A stretch of 64,000 bases of DNA from NCBI RefSeq assembly GCF_028198145.1, contig NZ_CP116338.1, forward strand, positions 1,054,001 through 1,118,000, written 5' to 3'. The DNA comes from Microbacterium sp. nov. GSS16 (GTDB taxonomy: Bacteria > Actinomycetota > Actinomycetes > Actinomycetales > Microbacteriaceae). The notes under the pieces were generated by a model. That model was not told the origin of the DNA. It did no database searches and saw only the letters and a program-made list of their open reading frames with translations. Below are positions 43,986 through 52,798 of the stretch, piece after piece (position 1 is the stretch's first letter; every line of letters begins with the position of its first letter). The translations under genes were made by a program, and so were the position numbers.

Positions 43986-45044
43986 GTGACCGACACCGAA
44001 GCCGCCACCGTCATCGCCCGCACCGACAGCTCGCTCGGACGCGTCACGCTGAACCGTCCGCGGGCGATCAACGCCCTGGATCTCGGCATGATCGAGCAGA
44101 TCACCGCAGCCCTCACGGCATGGGTCGACGACACCGACGTGCAGACCGTGCTGATCGACGGCGCCGGCGAGCGGGGTCTGTGCGCCGGCGGTGACGTGCG
44201 CGCGCTCTACGACTCGATCACGAGCGGTCAGCCCGACCACATCGCCGACTTCTTCCGCGCCGAGTACGCGATGAACGCGCTCATCGCCGAGTATCCCAAG
44301 CCCGTCGTCGTGTTCGCCGACGGGATCACGATGGGCGGTGGCATCGGCCTCGCCGGTCACGCCGCCGTGCGCATCGTGACCGAGCGCTCGCGCCTCGCGA
44401 TGCCCGAGACGCGCATCGGCTTCACACCCGACGTCGGGGGCACCTGGCTGCTCGGCCGCGCGCCGGGCCGGCTGGGGGAGTACTTCGGTCTCACGGGCCA
44501 GAGCATGAGCGCGGCGGACGCCCTGTACCTCGGCTTCGCTGATCACTTCGTGCCGTCTGAGAACCTGGACGGGCTGCGCGATGCTCTCGCCACCCGTGCC
44601 GACCCCGGCACGCCGAACGAGCTGACCCTGCTGTTCGACGAGACGCCGGAGCCGTCGCAGCTGCCGGCCGCTCGGGCGTGGATCGACGAGACCTTCTCCG
44701 GCGACACCGTGGGAGAGATCATGCAGCGGCTGCGGGAATCGGATGCCCCGGATGCAGCGACTGCCCTCGCGACGCTCGAGGAGCTCTCGCCCACCGCCCT
44801 CACCGTCACCCTCGACGCCGTGCGCGAGGCACGCGCGATGAGCGGTGTGCGCGAAGCGCTGGAGGGGGAGTACCGCCGGGTCATGTGGTTCGGGCACAAT
44901 CATCCCGATCTGGTCGAGGGCATCCGGGCTCAGCTGGTCGACAAGGACCGCGACCCGAAGTGGCAGCCTGCGACCGTCGCCGACCTGCCCGCGGATGCCG
45001 GTGCGCCGGCGCGCGCGTACGTGCCCGAGCCGCCGCTCTTCTGA
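43986..45044 (+). CDS. 3-hydroxyisobutyryl-CoA hydrolase-like protein (enoyl-CoA hydratase/isomerase family)
   Basis: 352 residues from GTG 43986, 7 bases after a TAGCCT box at 43973-43978 (leaderless); the frame is open far upstream but without support. The crotonase oxyanion-hole segments are GLCAGGDVRALYDS and FADGITMGGGIGLAGHA, and the ETRIGFTPDVGGTWLLGR motif with the Glu/Asp pair and the C-terminal extension (about 100 residues beyond a 250-residue hydratase) fit the HIBYL-CoA hydrolase group of valine breakdown. A plain enoyl-CoA hydratase is less likely on length. Confidence 0.87.
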   Translation: MTDTEAATVIARTDSSLGRVTLNRPRAINALDLGMIEQITAALTAWVDDTDVQTVLIDGAGERGLCAGGDVRALYDSITSGQPDHIADFFRAEYAMNALIAEYPKPVVVFADGITMGGGIGLAGHAAVRIVTERSRLAMPETRIGFTPDVGGTWLLGRAPGRLGEYFGLTGQSMSAADALYLGFADHFVPSENLDGLRDALATRADPGTPNELTLLFDETPEPSQLPAARAWIDETFSGDTVGEIMQRLRESDAPDAATALATLEELSPTALTVTLDAVREARAMSGVREALEGEYRRVMWFGHNHPDLVEGIRAQLVDKDRDPKWQPATVADLPADAGAPARAYVPEPPLF

Positions 45045-45070
45045 GCCGGGTCTTTGCAGGTGCTTCGCCC

Positions 45071-45124
45071 GCTGGGGCGGCGACCGCTGGGGCCGACGCT
45101 CGCTGGGGCCGGCGCTCGCTGGGA
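45071..45124. repeat. Imperfect ~16-bp tandem repeat (four GCTGGG units)
   Basis: GCTGGGGC occurs at 45071, 45086 and 45102, with a fourth GCTGGGA at 45118, giving a 15-16 base period with the spacer CGACGCTC/CGGCGCTC partly conserved. It lies in the intergenic gap between two convergent genes and is non-coding as far as I can see. Confidence 0.55.
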
Positions 45125-45189
45125 GTAGGCGAACAGTCCGACGTAGGCGATTCTGCGCGAGATTCGCCTGTGTTCGCGGGTTCGCCTAC
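45125..45189. terminator. Interleaved inverted repeats between convergent genes
   Basis: GTAGGCGAA (45125-45133) pairs perfectly with TTCGCCTAC (45181-45189), and a second copy GTAGGCGA (45143-45150) can pair with TTCGCCT (45163-45169). The two pairs are nested, giving a branched or extended hairpin between the hydrolase gene and the glycosyltransferase gene. Confidence 0.5.
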
Positions 45190-45223
45190 CTCCGATGAGC
45201 GCGCAGACGGAGGCGTTGAGCAG

Positions 45224-46387
45224 TCAGACCGAGGCGGCGAGCTCCAGCAGTCGCGCGACGTGGGCGGCGGCCACCCGCTCGCTCGCATACGCCACGGCGG
45301 CTTCGCGCGGAGCCGCGAGCAGCGAGCGGTCGGCCGCGAGCCGGATGATCAGGTCGGCCAGGCCCTCAGCATCCGGACTGGGGGTGCCGAGCGCGGCGTC
45401 GCCGAACTCCCTCGCGAGCACGGGGTCGCTGACGATCACCGGGCGTCCGTGCGCGAACGCCTCGAGCGCGACCATCGGCTGGTTGTCGAAGCCGAGCGAG
45501 GTGATGAGGGCGGCATCCGCGGCATCCATCAGCTCGCCGACTCGTTCACCCGGTACCGGTCCGTGGAAGGTCACGCCCGGCACGGGGCGGTGCGTGCCGC
45601 CGGCGACGTCGAGGTGCACCCGGCCCTCACCGAGACGCTCGACAACGAGGCGCATCGCGTCGATTGCGACGTCGACGCGCTTCTCGGGCGCGAAGCGCGC
45701 CACCCACAGCAGGCGCAGCGGTTCTCCCTCCGGCGCGGGGGCCACCCGAAGCGGCTGGGCGACGTTCGAGAACGCCTCGACCCGCCCAGCGCCCGCATCG
45801 CGCAGCGCCACAGCTTGGTGCTTCGAGGGCGAGAGAACGATGTCGGCGCGCTCCGCGACCCGCAGCGTCATGGTCCGCAGAGAATTGTTCAGCGGATGGC
45901 TGCCAGTGAAACGGCCGCCATTCCGGATGCCGGTGAGCGAGCGGTGCACGCGCGAGACCACCGGCGCGAACGGGGCCAGCGCTGCCGGAGCGCGCCAGAA
46001 GAAGGTGTGCACGGTGTGCAGTGAGGGGATCCCCAGCTGGCGCGCCACGTCGATCGCGGCCGCCGCGACTGCGAATTCAGAGTGCAGGACGACCGCACCG
46101 ACACCGTGCCGACGGATCGTCGCGGCGACCAGCGGCTCGAGATCGCGGGCCCGTCCGAGCAGCGGCAGGTCGAGCACCGGGATCGTGCCGCGCTTCGGCG
46201 GGGAGACCGTGGTGATGCCGTCTGACGTCAGAGCGTCCGCATCCGGTGCCAGGACGACAACCCTCACACCTTCGCCGGCGAGAGCCTGCGCCTGACGGAT
46301 GAAAGCCGTCTGCGCACCGCCGAGGTAGCGCAGCGAGTAGTCGCACACCATCAGCACGGCTGGGCGGGCGGCGTTCTCGGAGGGCAT
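45224..46387 (-). CDS. Glycosyltransferase, family 4
   Basis: 387 residues from ATG 46387, 7 bases after a TAGACT box (leaderless). The N-terminal lobe starts VLMVCDYSLRYLGGAQTAF with the glycine-rich donor-loop equivalent; the C-terminal lobe has LLWVARFAPEKRVDVAIDAMR and the conserved EAFAHGRPVIVSD motif with the catalytic Glu of GT4 enzymes. It transfers a sugar from an activated donor; donor and acceptor are unknown. No other wall or polysaccharide genes are nearby. Confidence 0.87.
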   Translation of the reverse strand: MPSENAARPAVLMVCDYSLRYLGGAQTAFIRQAQALAGEGVRVVVLAPDADALTSDGITTVSPPKRGTIPVLDLPLLGRARDLEPLVAATIRRHGVGAVVLHSEFAVAAAAIDVARQLGIPSLHTVHTFFWRAPAALAPFAPVVSRVHRSLTGIRNGGRFTGSHPLNNSLRTMTLRVAERADIVLSPSKHQAVALRDAGAGRVEAFSNVAQPLRVAPAPEGEPLRLLWVARFAPEKRVDVAIDAMRLVVERLGEGRVHLDVAGGTHRPVPGVTFHGPVPGERVGELMDAADAALITSLGFDNQPMVALEAFAHGRPVIVSDPVLAREFGDAALGTPSPDAEGLADLIIRLAADRSLLAAPREAAVAYASERVAAAHVARLLELAASV

Positions 46388-46457
46388 GACAGCGAGTCTA
46401 TTCAGGGTGGTGCGGCCCGACGCTGTGCGCTACCGTGAGCTGCGTCGAGGAGGCCTC

Positions 46458-46739
46458 ATGAACACGTCGATCGAGCGTCGAGATGGGCGCATCGCCGTGG
46501 CCGGTGCATCGCTCGCGGGCGCGGGCGTCGTCAGCGCGGCCATCGCTGCTGTGTTGATGTTCGCGGTCGATGATGCGGATGCGGCACGCGGGTTCGCGTT
46601 CGTCGGTATGGTCGGCGTCATCGGCGCCGTCATCGCGGCTGTCAGGTCGACCACGACCGAGCGCAAGGCCGTGTTCGCCACCGGAGGAGTGCTGCTTCTC
46701 ATCGCGTCATCCACGATGTTCGGGCTGAGCTTCTCCTGA
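46458..46739 (+). CDS. Small membrane protein, unknown function
   Basis: 93 residues from ATG 46458 with a GAGGAGG ribosome site; an upstream TACCGT box provides a promoter. Three hydrophobic spans at about residues 12-38, 43-62 and 71-91 follow a short charged N-terminus. Not recognised. Confidence 0.6.
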   Translation: MNTSIERRDGRIAVAGASLAGAGVVSAAIAAVLMFAVDDADAARGFAFVGMVGVIGAVIAAVRSTTTERKAVFATGGVLLLIASSTMFGLSFS

Positions 46740-46880
46740 CACCTCACCGGGGTGGGTGCGCGCGCCCTTTCCGCTGGGAGCGAAGGTCATCCCTGAGAGG
46801 GATACGAATGTCGGCGGTTCGTGGCACTCTGTGTGGTGGCCGCGTTTCGGCCCTCCGAAATCTCACAAGGAAGTCCGCCT

Positions 46881-48608
46881 GTGCTCGGAAAACTCCTCAC
46901 CCGCTATCTGGCCAGATACTGGCCGCTGCTCATCACGATCGTCGTGCTGCAGTTCGCCAGCGTCATGGCATCCCTCAACCTGCCCGAGATCAACGCCGAC
47001 ATCGTCAACAACGGCGTCGCGAAGGCCGACATCGGCTACATCTGGAACCGCGGCGGCTTCATGCTGCTCGTGTCGCTGGGGCAGATCCTCGCCTCGATCC
47101 TCGCCACCTTCTTCGCCGCGCGCATGGCGATGAGCGCCGGCCGCGACATCCGCGCCGACGTCTTCGCCCGGGTGAGCGGATTCTCCGAGCGTGAGGTGTC
47201 ACAATTCGGCGCCGGCTCGCTGATCACCCGCAACACGAACGACGTGCAGCAGGTGCAGATGCTCGCGATGATGGGCGCGACGATGTTCGTCACCGCTCCG
47301 CTGCTCGCGATCGGGGGCATCATCAAGGCCATCCAGACCGACGTCGGCCTCAGCTGGCTGATCGCCGTGTCGGTGCCGCTGCTGCTGGTCATCGCCGTCG
47401 TGATCATCGGCCGGATGGTGCCGCTGTTCCGGCGCAATCAGGCCAAGCTCGACGACGTCAACCGCATCATGCGCGAGCAGCTGACCGGTGTGCGCGTCGT
47501 GCGCGCCTTCGTGCGCGAGCGCATCGAAGAGCGTCGGTTCCGCACCGTCAACACCGACCTCATGGTGCTCGGACGCAACATCGGCTCGCTGTTCGTGCTG
47601 ATGTTCCCGCTCTTCATGCTCGTGCTCAACGTCACCATCGTCGCGGTGGTGTGGTTCGGCGGCGTGGAGATCAATGCCGGCAACGCCGAAATCGGCACGA
47701 TCTTCGCGTTCATGCAGTACATCGGCCAGATCATGATGGGCGTCATCATGTCGAGCTTCATGGCGATGATGATCCCGCGCGCCGCCGTCTCGGCCGAGCG
47801 CGTCACCGAGGTGCTCGACGCCGAATCGTCGATGACCCGCCCCGAGAACGGCGTCACCGACTTCCCCGAGCCGGGCGCGGTGGCTTTCCGGAACGTCGAG
47901 TTCACGTATCCGGGTGCGGAGGTGCCGGTTCTCTCCGACATCACCTTCGACGCCCGGCCGGGCGAGACGGTGGCGATCATCGGATCCACCGGATCGGGTA
48001 AGACGACTCTGGTCTCGCTGATCCCGCGCCTCTTCGACGCGACGGGCGGCGCGGTGCACGTGGGCGGCGTCGACGTGCGTGAGGCCGATCTCGACACGCT
48101 CTGGCAGGGCATCGGGCTCGTGCCGCAGCGCCCCTTCCTGTTCTCCGGCACGGTCGCATCCAACCTCCGCTACGGGCGGAAGGATGCCACCGACGACGAG
48201 CTGTGGGCGGCGCTCGAGATCGCCCAGGGGCGCGACTTCGTCGAGGCGATGCCGGACGGACTCGACTCGCGCATCGCCCAGGGCGGCACGAACGTCTCCG
48301 GCGGCCAGCGGCAGCGTCTGGCGATCGCCCGGGCGATCGTGCACCGGCCGCGCATCCTCGTGTTCGACGACTCGTTCTCGGCCCTCGATCTGACGACGGA
48401 TGCCCGATTGCGCCAGGCCCTGTGGCGAGAGCTGCCCGACGTCACCAAGATCGTCGTCGCGCAGCGCGTCTCGACGATCACCGACGCCGACCGCATCGTC
48501 GTCCTCGACGACGGCGCCGTGGTGGGCGTGGGCACGCACGACGAGCTGCTCGTCACCAGCCCGACCTACCGCGAGATCGTCGAGTCGCAGCTGGGGGTGG
48601 ACGCATGA
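46881..48608 (+). CDS. ABC exporter half-transporter, degenerate-site subunit
   Basis: 575 residues from GTG 46881 with an AAGGAAG ribosome site. Six membrane spans occupy residues about 15-300, and the nucleotide-binding domain carries Walker A GSTGSGKTTL, the canonical signature NVSGGQRQRL, but Walker B ILVFDDSFSALD (Asp in place of the catalytic Glu) and AQRVST in place of AHRLST (the switch His is Gln). These are the marks of the subunit that forms the degenerate site in heterodimeric exporters. The ATGA overlap at 48605-48608 couples it to its partner. Confidence 0.9.
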   Translation: MLGKLLTRYLARYWPLLITIVVLQFASVMASLNLPEINADIVNNGVAKADIGYIWNRGGFMLLVSLGQILASILATFFAARMAMSAGRDIRADVFARVSGFSEREVSQFGAGSLITRNTNDVQQVQMLAMMGATMFVTAPLLAIGGIIKAIQTDVGLSWLIAVSVPLLLVIAVVIIGRMVPLFRRNQAKLDDVNRIMREQLTGVRVVRAFVRERIEERRFRTVNTDLMVLGRNIGSLFVLMFPLFMLVLNVTIVAVVWFGGVEINAGNAEIGTIFAFMQYIGQIMMGVIMSSFMAMMIPRAAVSAERVTEVLDAESSMTRPENGVTDFPEPGAVAFRNVEFTYPGAEVPVLSDITFDARPGETVAIIGSTGSGKTTLVSLIPRLFDATGGAVHVGGVDVREADLDTLWQGIGLVPQRPFLFSGTVASNLRYGRKDATDDELWAALEIAQGRDFVEAMPDGLDSRIAQGGTNVSGGQRQRLAIARAIVHRPRILVFDDSFSALDLTTDARLRQALWRELPDVTKIVVAQRVSTITDADRIVVLDDGAVVGVGTHDELLVTSPTYREIVESQLGVDA

Positions 48609-50854
48609 GCGAGCAGGAGCAGAACAAGATGTCACGCCGCGAACGCGCACTCGCCGCACGGGCATCCGCCACCGCTGTCGCAGAGCCGGAGCTGACCGCC
48701 GCCGAGAAGGAGGAGGCTGAGCTCGCCGAGAAGGCTCGCCTCGAAGGCGGCGGCATGTTCGACGGCCCCGCGCCGGGCAAGGCCGACAACTTCGGGCCCA
48801 GCTTCAAGAGGATGATCGGGCTGCTCAAGCCCTCTGCCTGGTGGTTCGCGCTGGTGTCGTTCTTCGGCGCCGTCGGTGTCGTGCTCGCCGTCGCTGCGCC
48901 GAAGGTGCTCGGCGAGGCGACCAACGTCGTCTACGAGGGATTCATCTCGAGCGTGCTCGGCCAGGGCTTCGGCGGAGCACCGGGGTTCCCGCAGGGCACC
49001 AGCCGCGACCAGGTCGTCGAGGCGCTGCGCGGCGCGGGGCAGGACGAGTTCGCCAACATGATCTCGGCCATGGACGACTTCGCGGTCGGCGACGGCGTCG
49101 ACTTCGAGCGCCTGCGCTGGATCATCGTCGCGGTGCTGGCCATCTACGTCGTCTCCGCGATCCTCAGCTGGCTGCAGGGGTACGTGATCAACGTGATCAT
49201 GGTGCGCACCATGTGGCGCCTGCGTGAAGACGTCGAGGCGAAGATCAACCGTCTGCCGCTGTCGTACTTCGACAAGGTGCAGCGCGGCGAGCTGATCTCG
49301 CGCGTCACGAACGACATCGACAACATCACCCAAACCATGCAGCAGTCGCTCTCGGGTGCGCTCACCAGCGTGCTCACGGTGGTCGGCGTGCTGGTCATGA
49401 TGTTCTCGATCTCGTGGCAGCTCGCCCTGGTCGCGCTCATCTCCCTGCCCCTTATGGGCGTGATCTTCGGCATCATCGGACCGCGCTCGCAGAAGGCCTT
49501 CGGCACGCAGTGGCGCAAGGTGGGCCGTCTGAACGCCCGCGTCGAGGAGGCCTTCTCCGGTCACGCGCTGGTGAAGGTGTTCGGCCGTGAGAAGGACGCC
49601 CTCGAGAGCTTCCAGGTCGAGAACGAGGAGCTGTTCCAGGCGGCGTTCAAGGCGCAGTTCCTCTCGGGCATCATCATGCCCGCGATGATGTTCGTCGGAA
49701 ACCTGCAGTACGTCGGCATCGCGGTGCTCGGCGGTCTGCTCGTCGCAGGCGGCAACCTGCGACTCGGCGACGTGCAGGCGTTCATCCAGTACTCCCAGCA
49801 GTTCAGCCAGCCGCTCAGCGAGCTGGGCGGCATGGCCGCCGTCGTGCAGTCGGGCACCGCCTCGGCCGAGCGGGTCTTCGACCTGCTCGACGCGGAGGAG
49901 CAGGATCCGGATGCCGATGACCCGCCCTCCGCGCCGGAGGGCAAGGGTGTCATCGAGTTCGAGCACGTCGCCTTCTCGTACAGCGAGGATCGCCCGCTGA
50001 TCACCGACCTCTCGTTCCGGGTGGAGCCCGGGCAGACCGTCGCGATCGTGGGGCCGACCGGTGCCGGCAAGACGACGCTCGTGAACCTCATCATGCGGTT
50101 CTACGAGCTCGACTCGGGTCGCATCCTGCTCGACGGGCAGGACATCTCCGAGATGCGCCGCGACGACCTGCGTGCGCGCACCGGCATGGTGCTGCAGGAT
50201 CCGTGGCTGTTCGCCGGCAGCATCCGCGAGAACATCCGCTACGGCAACGACGTGGCCACAGACGAGCAGATCATCGCCGCGGCCGAGGCGACGTACGTCG
50301 ACCGCTTCGTGCACTCCCTGCCCGAGGGCTACGAGACTGTGCTCGACGAGGACGCCTCGAACGTCTCGGCCGGAGAGCGCCAGCTGATCACGATCGCCCG
50401 GGCATTCGTGTCACGACCGTCGATCCTCATCCTCGATGAGGCGACGAGCGCCGTCGACACCCGCACCGAGCTGCTGCTGCAGCAGGCCATGGCAGCACTT
50501 CGCGAGGGGCGCACGTCGTTCGTGATCGCCCACCGCCTGTCGACGATCCGCGACGCCGACCTCATCCTCGTGATGGAGCACGGCGACATCGTCGAGCAGG
50601 GTGACCATGACGAGCTGATCGCTCGGCAGGGCGCGTACTGGCGGCTCTACCAGTCGCAGTTCGAGCAGGCCGCAACCGATCTCGACGCCGAGGAGGCCCT
50701 CACCGGATCGGTGCCGGTGATCGTCACCGGAGAGGCCGTGGACGAGCGCGAGGCGGTCGCCGAGCAGAAGGTCGTCGCCGCCCCCGACGCTCACCAGCTC
50801 GGCGAAGCGGTCAAAGAGGCCGAGACCACGGCATCCGACCCGAAGCGCGACTGA
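48605..50854 (+). CDS. ABC exporter half-transporter, partner subunit with canonical Walker B
   Basis: 749 residues. A long charged N-terminal extension (about 75 residues, SRRERALAARASATAVAEPE) precedes six spans; an extra ~60-residue loop (QGFGGAPGFPQGTSRDQ...) sits after the first span. The ATPase domain has Walker A GPTGAGKTTL, Walker B ILILDEATSAVD and the switch AHRLST, but its signature is NVSAGERQL rather than LSGGQ. Together with the preceding subunit it gives one working and one degenerate ATP site. A ~65-residue acidic tail ends the protein. Exports lipids, peptides or drugs; substrate unknown. Confidence 0.9.
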   Translation: MSEQEQNKMSRRERALAARASATAVAEPELTAAEKEEAELAEKARLEGGGMFDGPAPGKADNFGPSFKRMIGLLKPSAWWFALVSFFGAVGVVLAVAAPKVLGEATNVVYEGFISSVLGQGFGGAPGFPQGTSRDQVVEALRGAGQDEFANMISAMDDFAVGDGVDFERLRWIIVAVLAIYVVSAILSWLQGYVINVIMVRTMWRLREDVEAKINRLPLSYFDKVQRGELISRVTNDIDNITQTMQQSLSGALTSVLTVVGVLVMMFSISWQLALVALISLPLMGVIFGIIGPRSQKAFGTQWRKVGRLNARVEEAFSGHALVKVFGREKDALESFQVENEELFQAAFKAQFLSGIIMPAMMFVGNLQYVGIAVLGGLLVAGGNLRLGDVQAFIQYSQQFSQPLSELGGMAAVVQSGTASAERVFDLLDAEEQDPDADDPPSAPEGKGVIEFEHVAFSYSEDRPLITDLSFRVEPGQTVAIVGPTGAGKTTLVNLIMRFYELDSGRILLDGQDISEMRRDDLRARTGMVLQDPWLFAGSIRENIRYGNDVATDEQIIAAAEATYVDRFVHSLPEGYETVLDEDASNVSAGERQLITIARAFVSRPSILILDEATSAVDTRTELLLQQAMAALREGRTSFVIAHRLSTIRDADLILVMEHGDIVEQGDHDELIARQGAYWRLYQSQFEQAATDLDAEEALTGSVPVIVTGEAVDEREAVAEQKVVAAPDAHQLGEAVKEAETTASDPKRD

Positions 50855-50878
50855 TCCCGCAAGCCCTGCACTCGACGC

Positions 50879-50907
50879 ACGCCCGCCCCGTCACTCGGGG
50901 CGGGCGT
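50879..50907 (+). terminator. Hairpin terminator after the ABC exporter pair
   Basis: Perfect 12-bp stem, ACGCCCGCCCCG / CGGGGCGGGCGT, with a 5-base loop TCACT, followed by TGTGCTTG. It starts 25 bases after the stop codon. Confidence 0.85.
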
Positions 50908-50950
50908 TGTGCTTGTGCACGCCGCACCCGAGCATCCGCCCGCGCCGAGC

Positions 50951-51023
50951 CCGCGGGACTTGTCTTCCAGCACGAGACGTGCGCCAGTGAGCGCCGTCTG
51001 GTGCTGGAACGGAAGTCTCGCGG
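50951..51023. terminator. Large interrupted inverted repeat between convergent genes
   Basis: CCGCGGGACTT (50951-50961) pairs with AAGTCTCGCGG (51013-51023) with one G-T pair, and inside it TTCCAGCAC (50965-50973) pairs perfectly with GTGCTGGAA (51001-51009), leaving a 27-base loop. It stands between the ABC-exporter operon and the convergent carboxypeptidase gene. Confidence 0.55.
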
Positions 51024-51038
51024 CGTCGGAGAAGTAGG

Positions 51039-52622
51039 TCAGTCGTTGTCGAGGCCGAAGAGGGCGAGCGGGTGGGTCAGGCGCCACCACGCGCTGGGGG
51101 CGGTGATGTCGTCTGCGAGCGATACCGACGCGGTGTCGCCGCCGAGCGGTCCCTCGACGGTGAGGGTACCGACCTCGGCGCCGGCTCCGGTCTTCTCGCC
51201 GAGCGAGAACGCGGTGGTCGCCGCCGCCTCGGAGCCGTTCCAGAGCAGGACGCGCGCGTCGGCGTCCGTCACCACCTCGACACGGTCGCCCCACTCCGTG
51301 CTGACATGGCCGACCACCGTCCCCGACGGGACCGACGGCGGCTGCTCGGCGAGCGTGGTCTCCATCTCGGTGAGCAGCTGACGGGTCACGGCCAGGCGCT
51401 CGGTGTTGTCGGCCTGCCCGAGCACCGACGTGTACAGACGCACGGTGGTCTCGCCGAACGCGACGTCCTTGGCGGTGAGCAGATTCCAGTGGTTCAGGGT
51501 TCCGGTCTTCACTCCGACGACGCCAGGGTCGTCGAGCATCTGGTTGGTGTTCGTGACCACTCCGACGCCCGGGATGTCAGCCGAGCGGGTGCCGACGATC
51601 TCGGCGAAGACGGGGTTCGCCATCGCGAGCTCGGCGATCTGGATCAAGGCGGCGGGTGGAGCCACATTCGCTTCGCTGAACCCCGACGGCGACTGGACGG
51701 TGACGCCCTCGATTCCGCGATCGCTGAGCCACTTCGCGGATGCCTCCGCGAAACCGCGCGGCGATCCCCAGATCTCTCTCGCGAGGCGGTCGATGTAGTT
51801 GTTGGCCGATCCGAGCATGATGCCCTGCAGCATCTGATACTCGGTCAGGCTGCCCCCGACCGGCACGTCGAGCGATGACTGATCCGACCGTCGGTACTGC
51901 CAGTATTCGCGGGAGTCCGCGAGGGTGAAATCGAAGCTTGGCCCCTGCTCACCGACCTTCAGCGGCAGCTCGTCGAGCACCATCATCACGCTGACCACCT
52001 TCGAGATGCTGGCGATCTCGTCGGCCGCTGCGGTGGATGCCACCGGGGCCATGCCCTGGATTCCGACGGCCGCGCTGCCCGTGGCAGGCCACGTGACAGT
52101 GGCCGCCGGCGCGGGAGCGATCTCGACGGTTGCCGCCTCCACTACCGGGGCGACCTCGTGCAGCGGCCACAGCAGCGTGGTCGAGACGTAGGCTCCGCAG
52201 AGAGCGAGGACGAACCCGAGGGGCACGAGCACACGGGGGCGACGCCATTCGGGAGTGAGCCGTGCTCCGGCGAAGAGGTCGCGTGGCTGCGCGGCGGGCA
52301 CAGGATCGGCGAGCAGGTCGACCGGTTCGAGCCAGGTCAGAGCCGTGGGCGGACGGGTGGCATCGGCCCACTCCGGCGTCGGTGCACCGGCGTGGGCATC
52401 CGCCGTCGGCGCGTCCGCCGATGCGGTGGCGCCGCGGGTGGCATCCGCAGCCGACGCGTCTGCGGCCCCAGCATCCTCGAGCGCAGCCCGTTCCGGTCCG
52501 AGGCTGTCGCCGAAGGCGGGGAGCGCAATCGGGCCGGCGGAGGGATGCTCGGCGCGCGCGCGAGTGCGCTCGCGCGCGGCACGGCGCGTCACCGGCGGCG
52601 CCGACTCGGGGGGAGGTGTCAC
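51039..52622 (-). CDS. D-alanyl-D-alanine carboxypeptidase-like protein (peptidase S11 family)
   Basis: 527 residues. A long Ala/Asp/Pro-rich cytoplasmic N-terminus (about residues 1-128) precedes one membrane span (VLVPLGFVLALCGAYVSTTLL), so the enzyme domain faces outside. The penicillin-binding motifs are all present: SISK (SxxK), GSANNY (SxN) and GVKTGT (KTG). It should trim the terminal D-Ala of peptidoglycan stem peptides; a C-terminal beta domain follows. The cytosolic tail is unusually long for the family. Confidence 0.88.
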   Translation of the reverse strand: MTPPPESAPPVTRRAARERTRARAEHPSAGPIALPAFGDSLGPERAALEDAGAADASAADATRGATASADAPTADAHAGAPTPEWADATRPPTALTWLEPVDLLADPVPAAQPRDLFAGARLTPEWRRPRVLVPLGFVLALCGAYVSTTLLWPLHEVAPVVEAATVEIAPAPAATVTWPATGSAAVGIQGMAPVASTAAADEIASISKVVSVMMVLDELPLKVGEQGPSFDFTLADSREYWQYRRSDQSSLDVPVGGSLTEYQMLQGIMLGSANNYIDRLAREIWGSPRGFAEASAKWLSDRGIEGVTVQSPSGFSEANVAPPAALIQIAELAMANPVFAEIVGTRSADIPGVGVVTNTNQMLDDPGVVGVKTGTLNHWNLLTAKDVAFGETTVRLYTSVLGQADNTERLAVTRQLLTEMETTLAEQPPSVPSGTVVGHVSTEWGDRVEVVTDADARVLLWNGSEAAATTAFSLGEKTGAGAEVGTLTVEGPLGGDTASVSLADDITAPSAWWRLTHPLALFGLDND

Positions 52623-52701
52623 GCGACCACGCTACAGCCCGGTGTTTCACGGGGCGAAACGCCGGCCCGTGACCGCCGCGACCGGCGCTATGATCGATCC
52701 A

Positions 52702-52790
52702 TCACCACGGGAGTCCGGGCAGCCGGGCTGAGAGGAAGCGATCCGCGCTTCGACCGTCGAACCTGATCCGGATCATGCCGGCGCAGGGAG
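52702..52790 (+). ncRNA. TPP (THI-box) riboswitch upstream of the thiamine uptake operon
   Basis: The conserved THI-box elements are all visible: ACCACGGGAGTCC at the 5' end, GGGCTGAGAGGAAGCG, and CCTGATCCGGATCATGCCGG followed by CGCAGGGAGG at the 3' end. The element ends 8 bases before the ATG of ykoE at 52799, so it likely blocks translation initiation when thiamine pyrophosphate binds. This is established knowledge of the family; the boxes themselves are in the sequence. Confidence 0.95.
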
Positions 52791-52798
52791 GAGTTCAG

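Noticed and set aside
45071..45124. CRISPR-like array from the repeated GCTGGG units
   Set aside because: Units are only about 8 bp conserved with an 8 bp spacer, no spacers of constant 30-40 bp, and no cas genes in the window.
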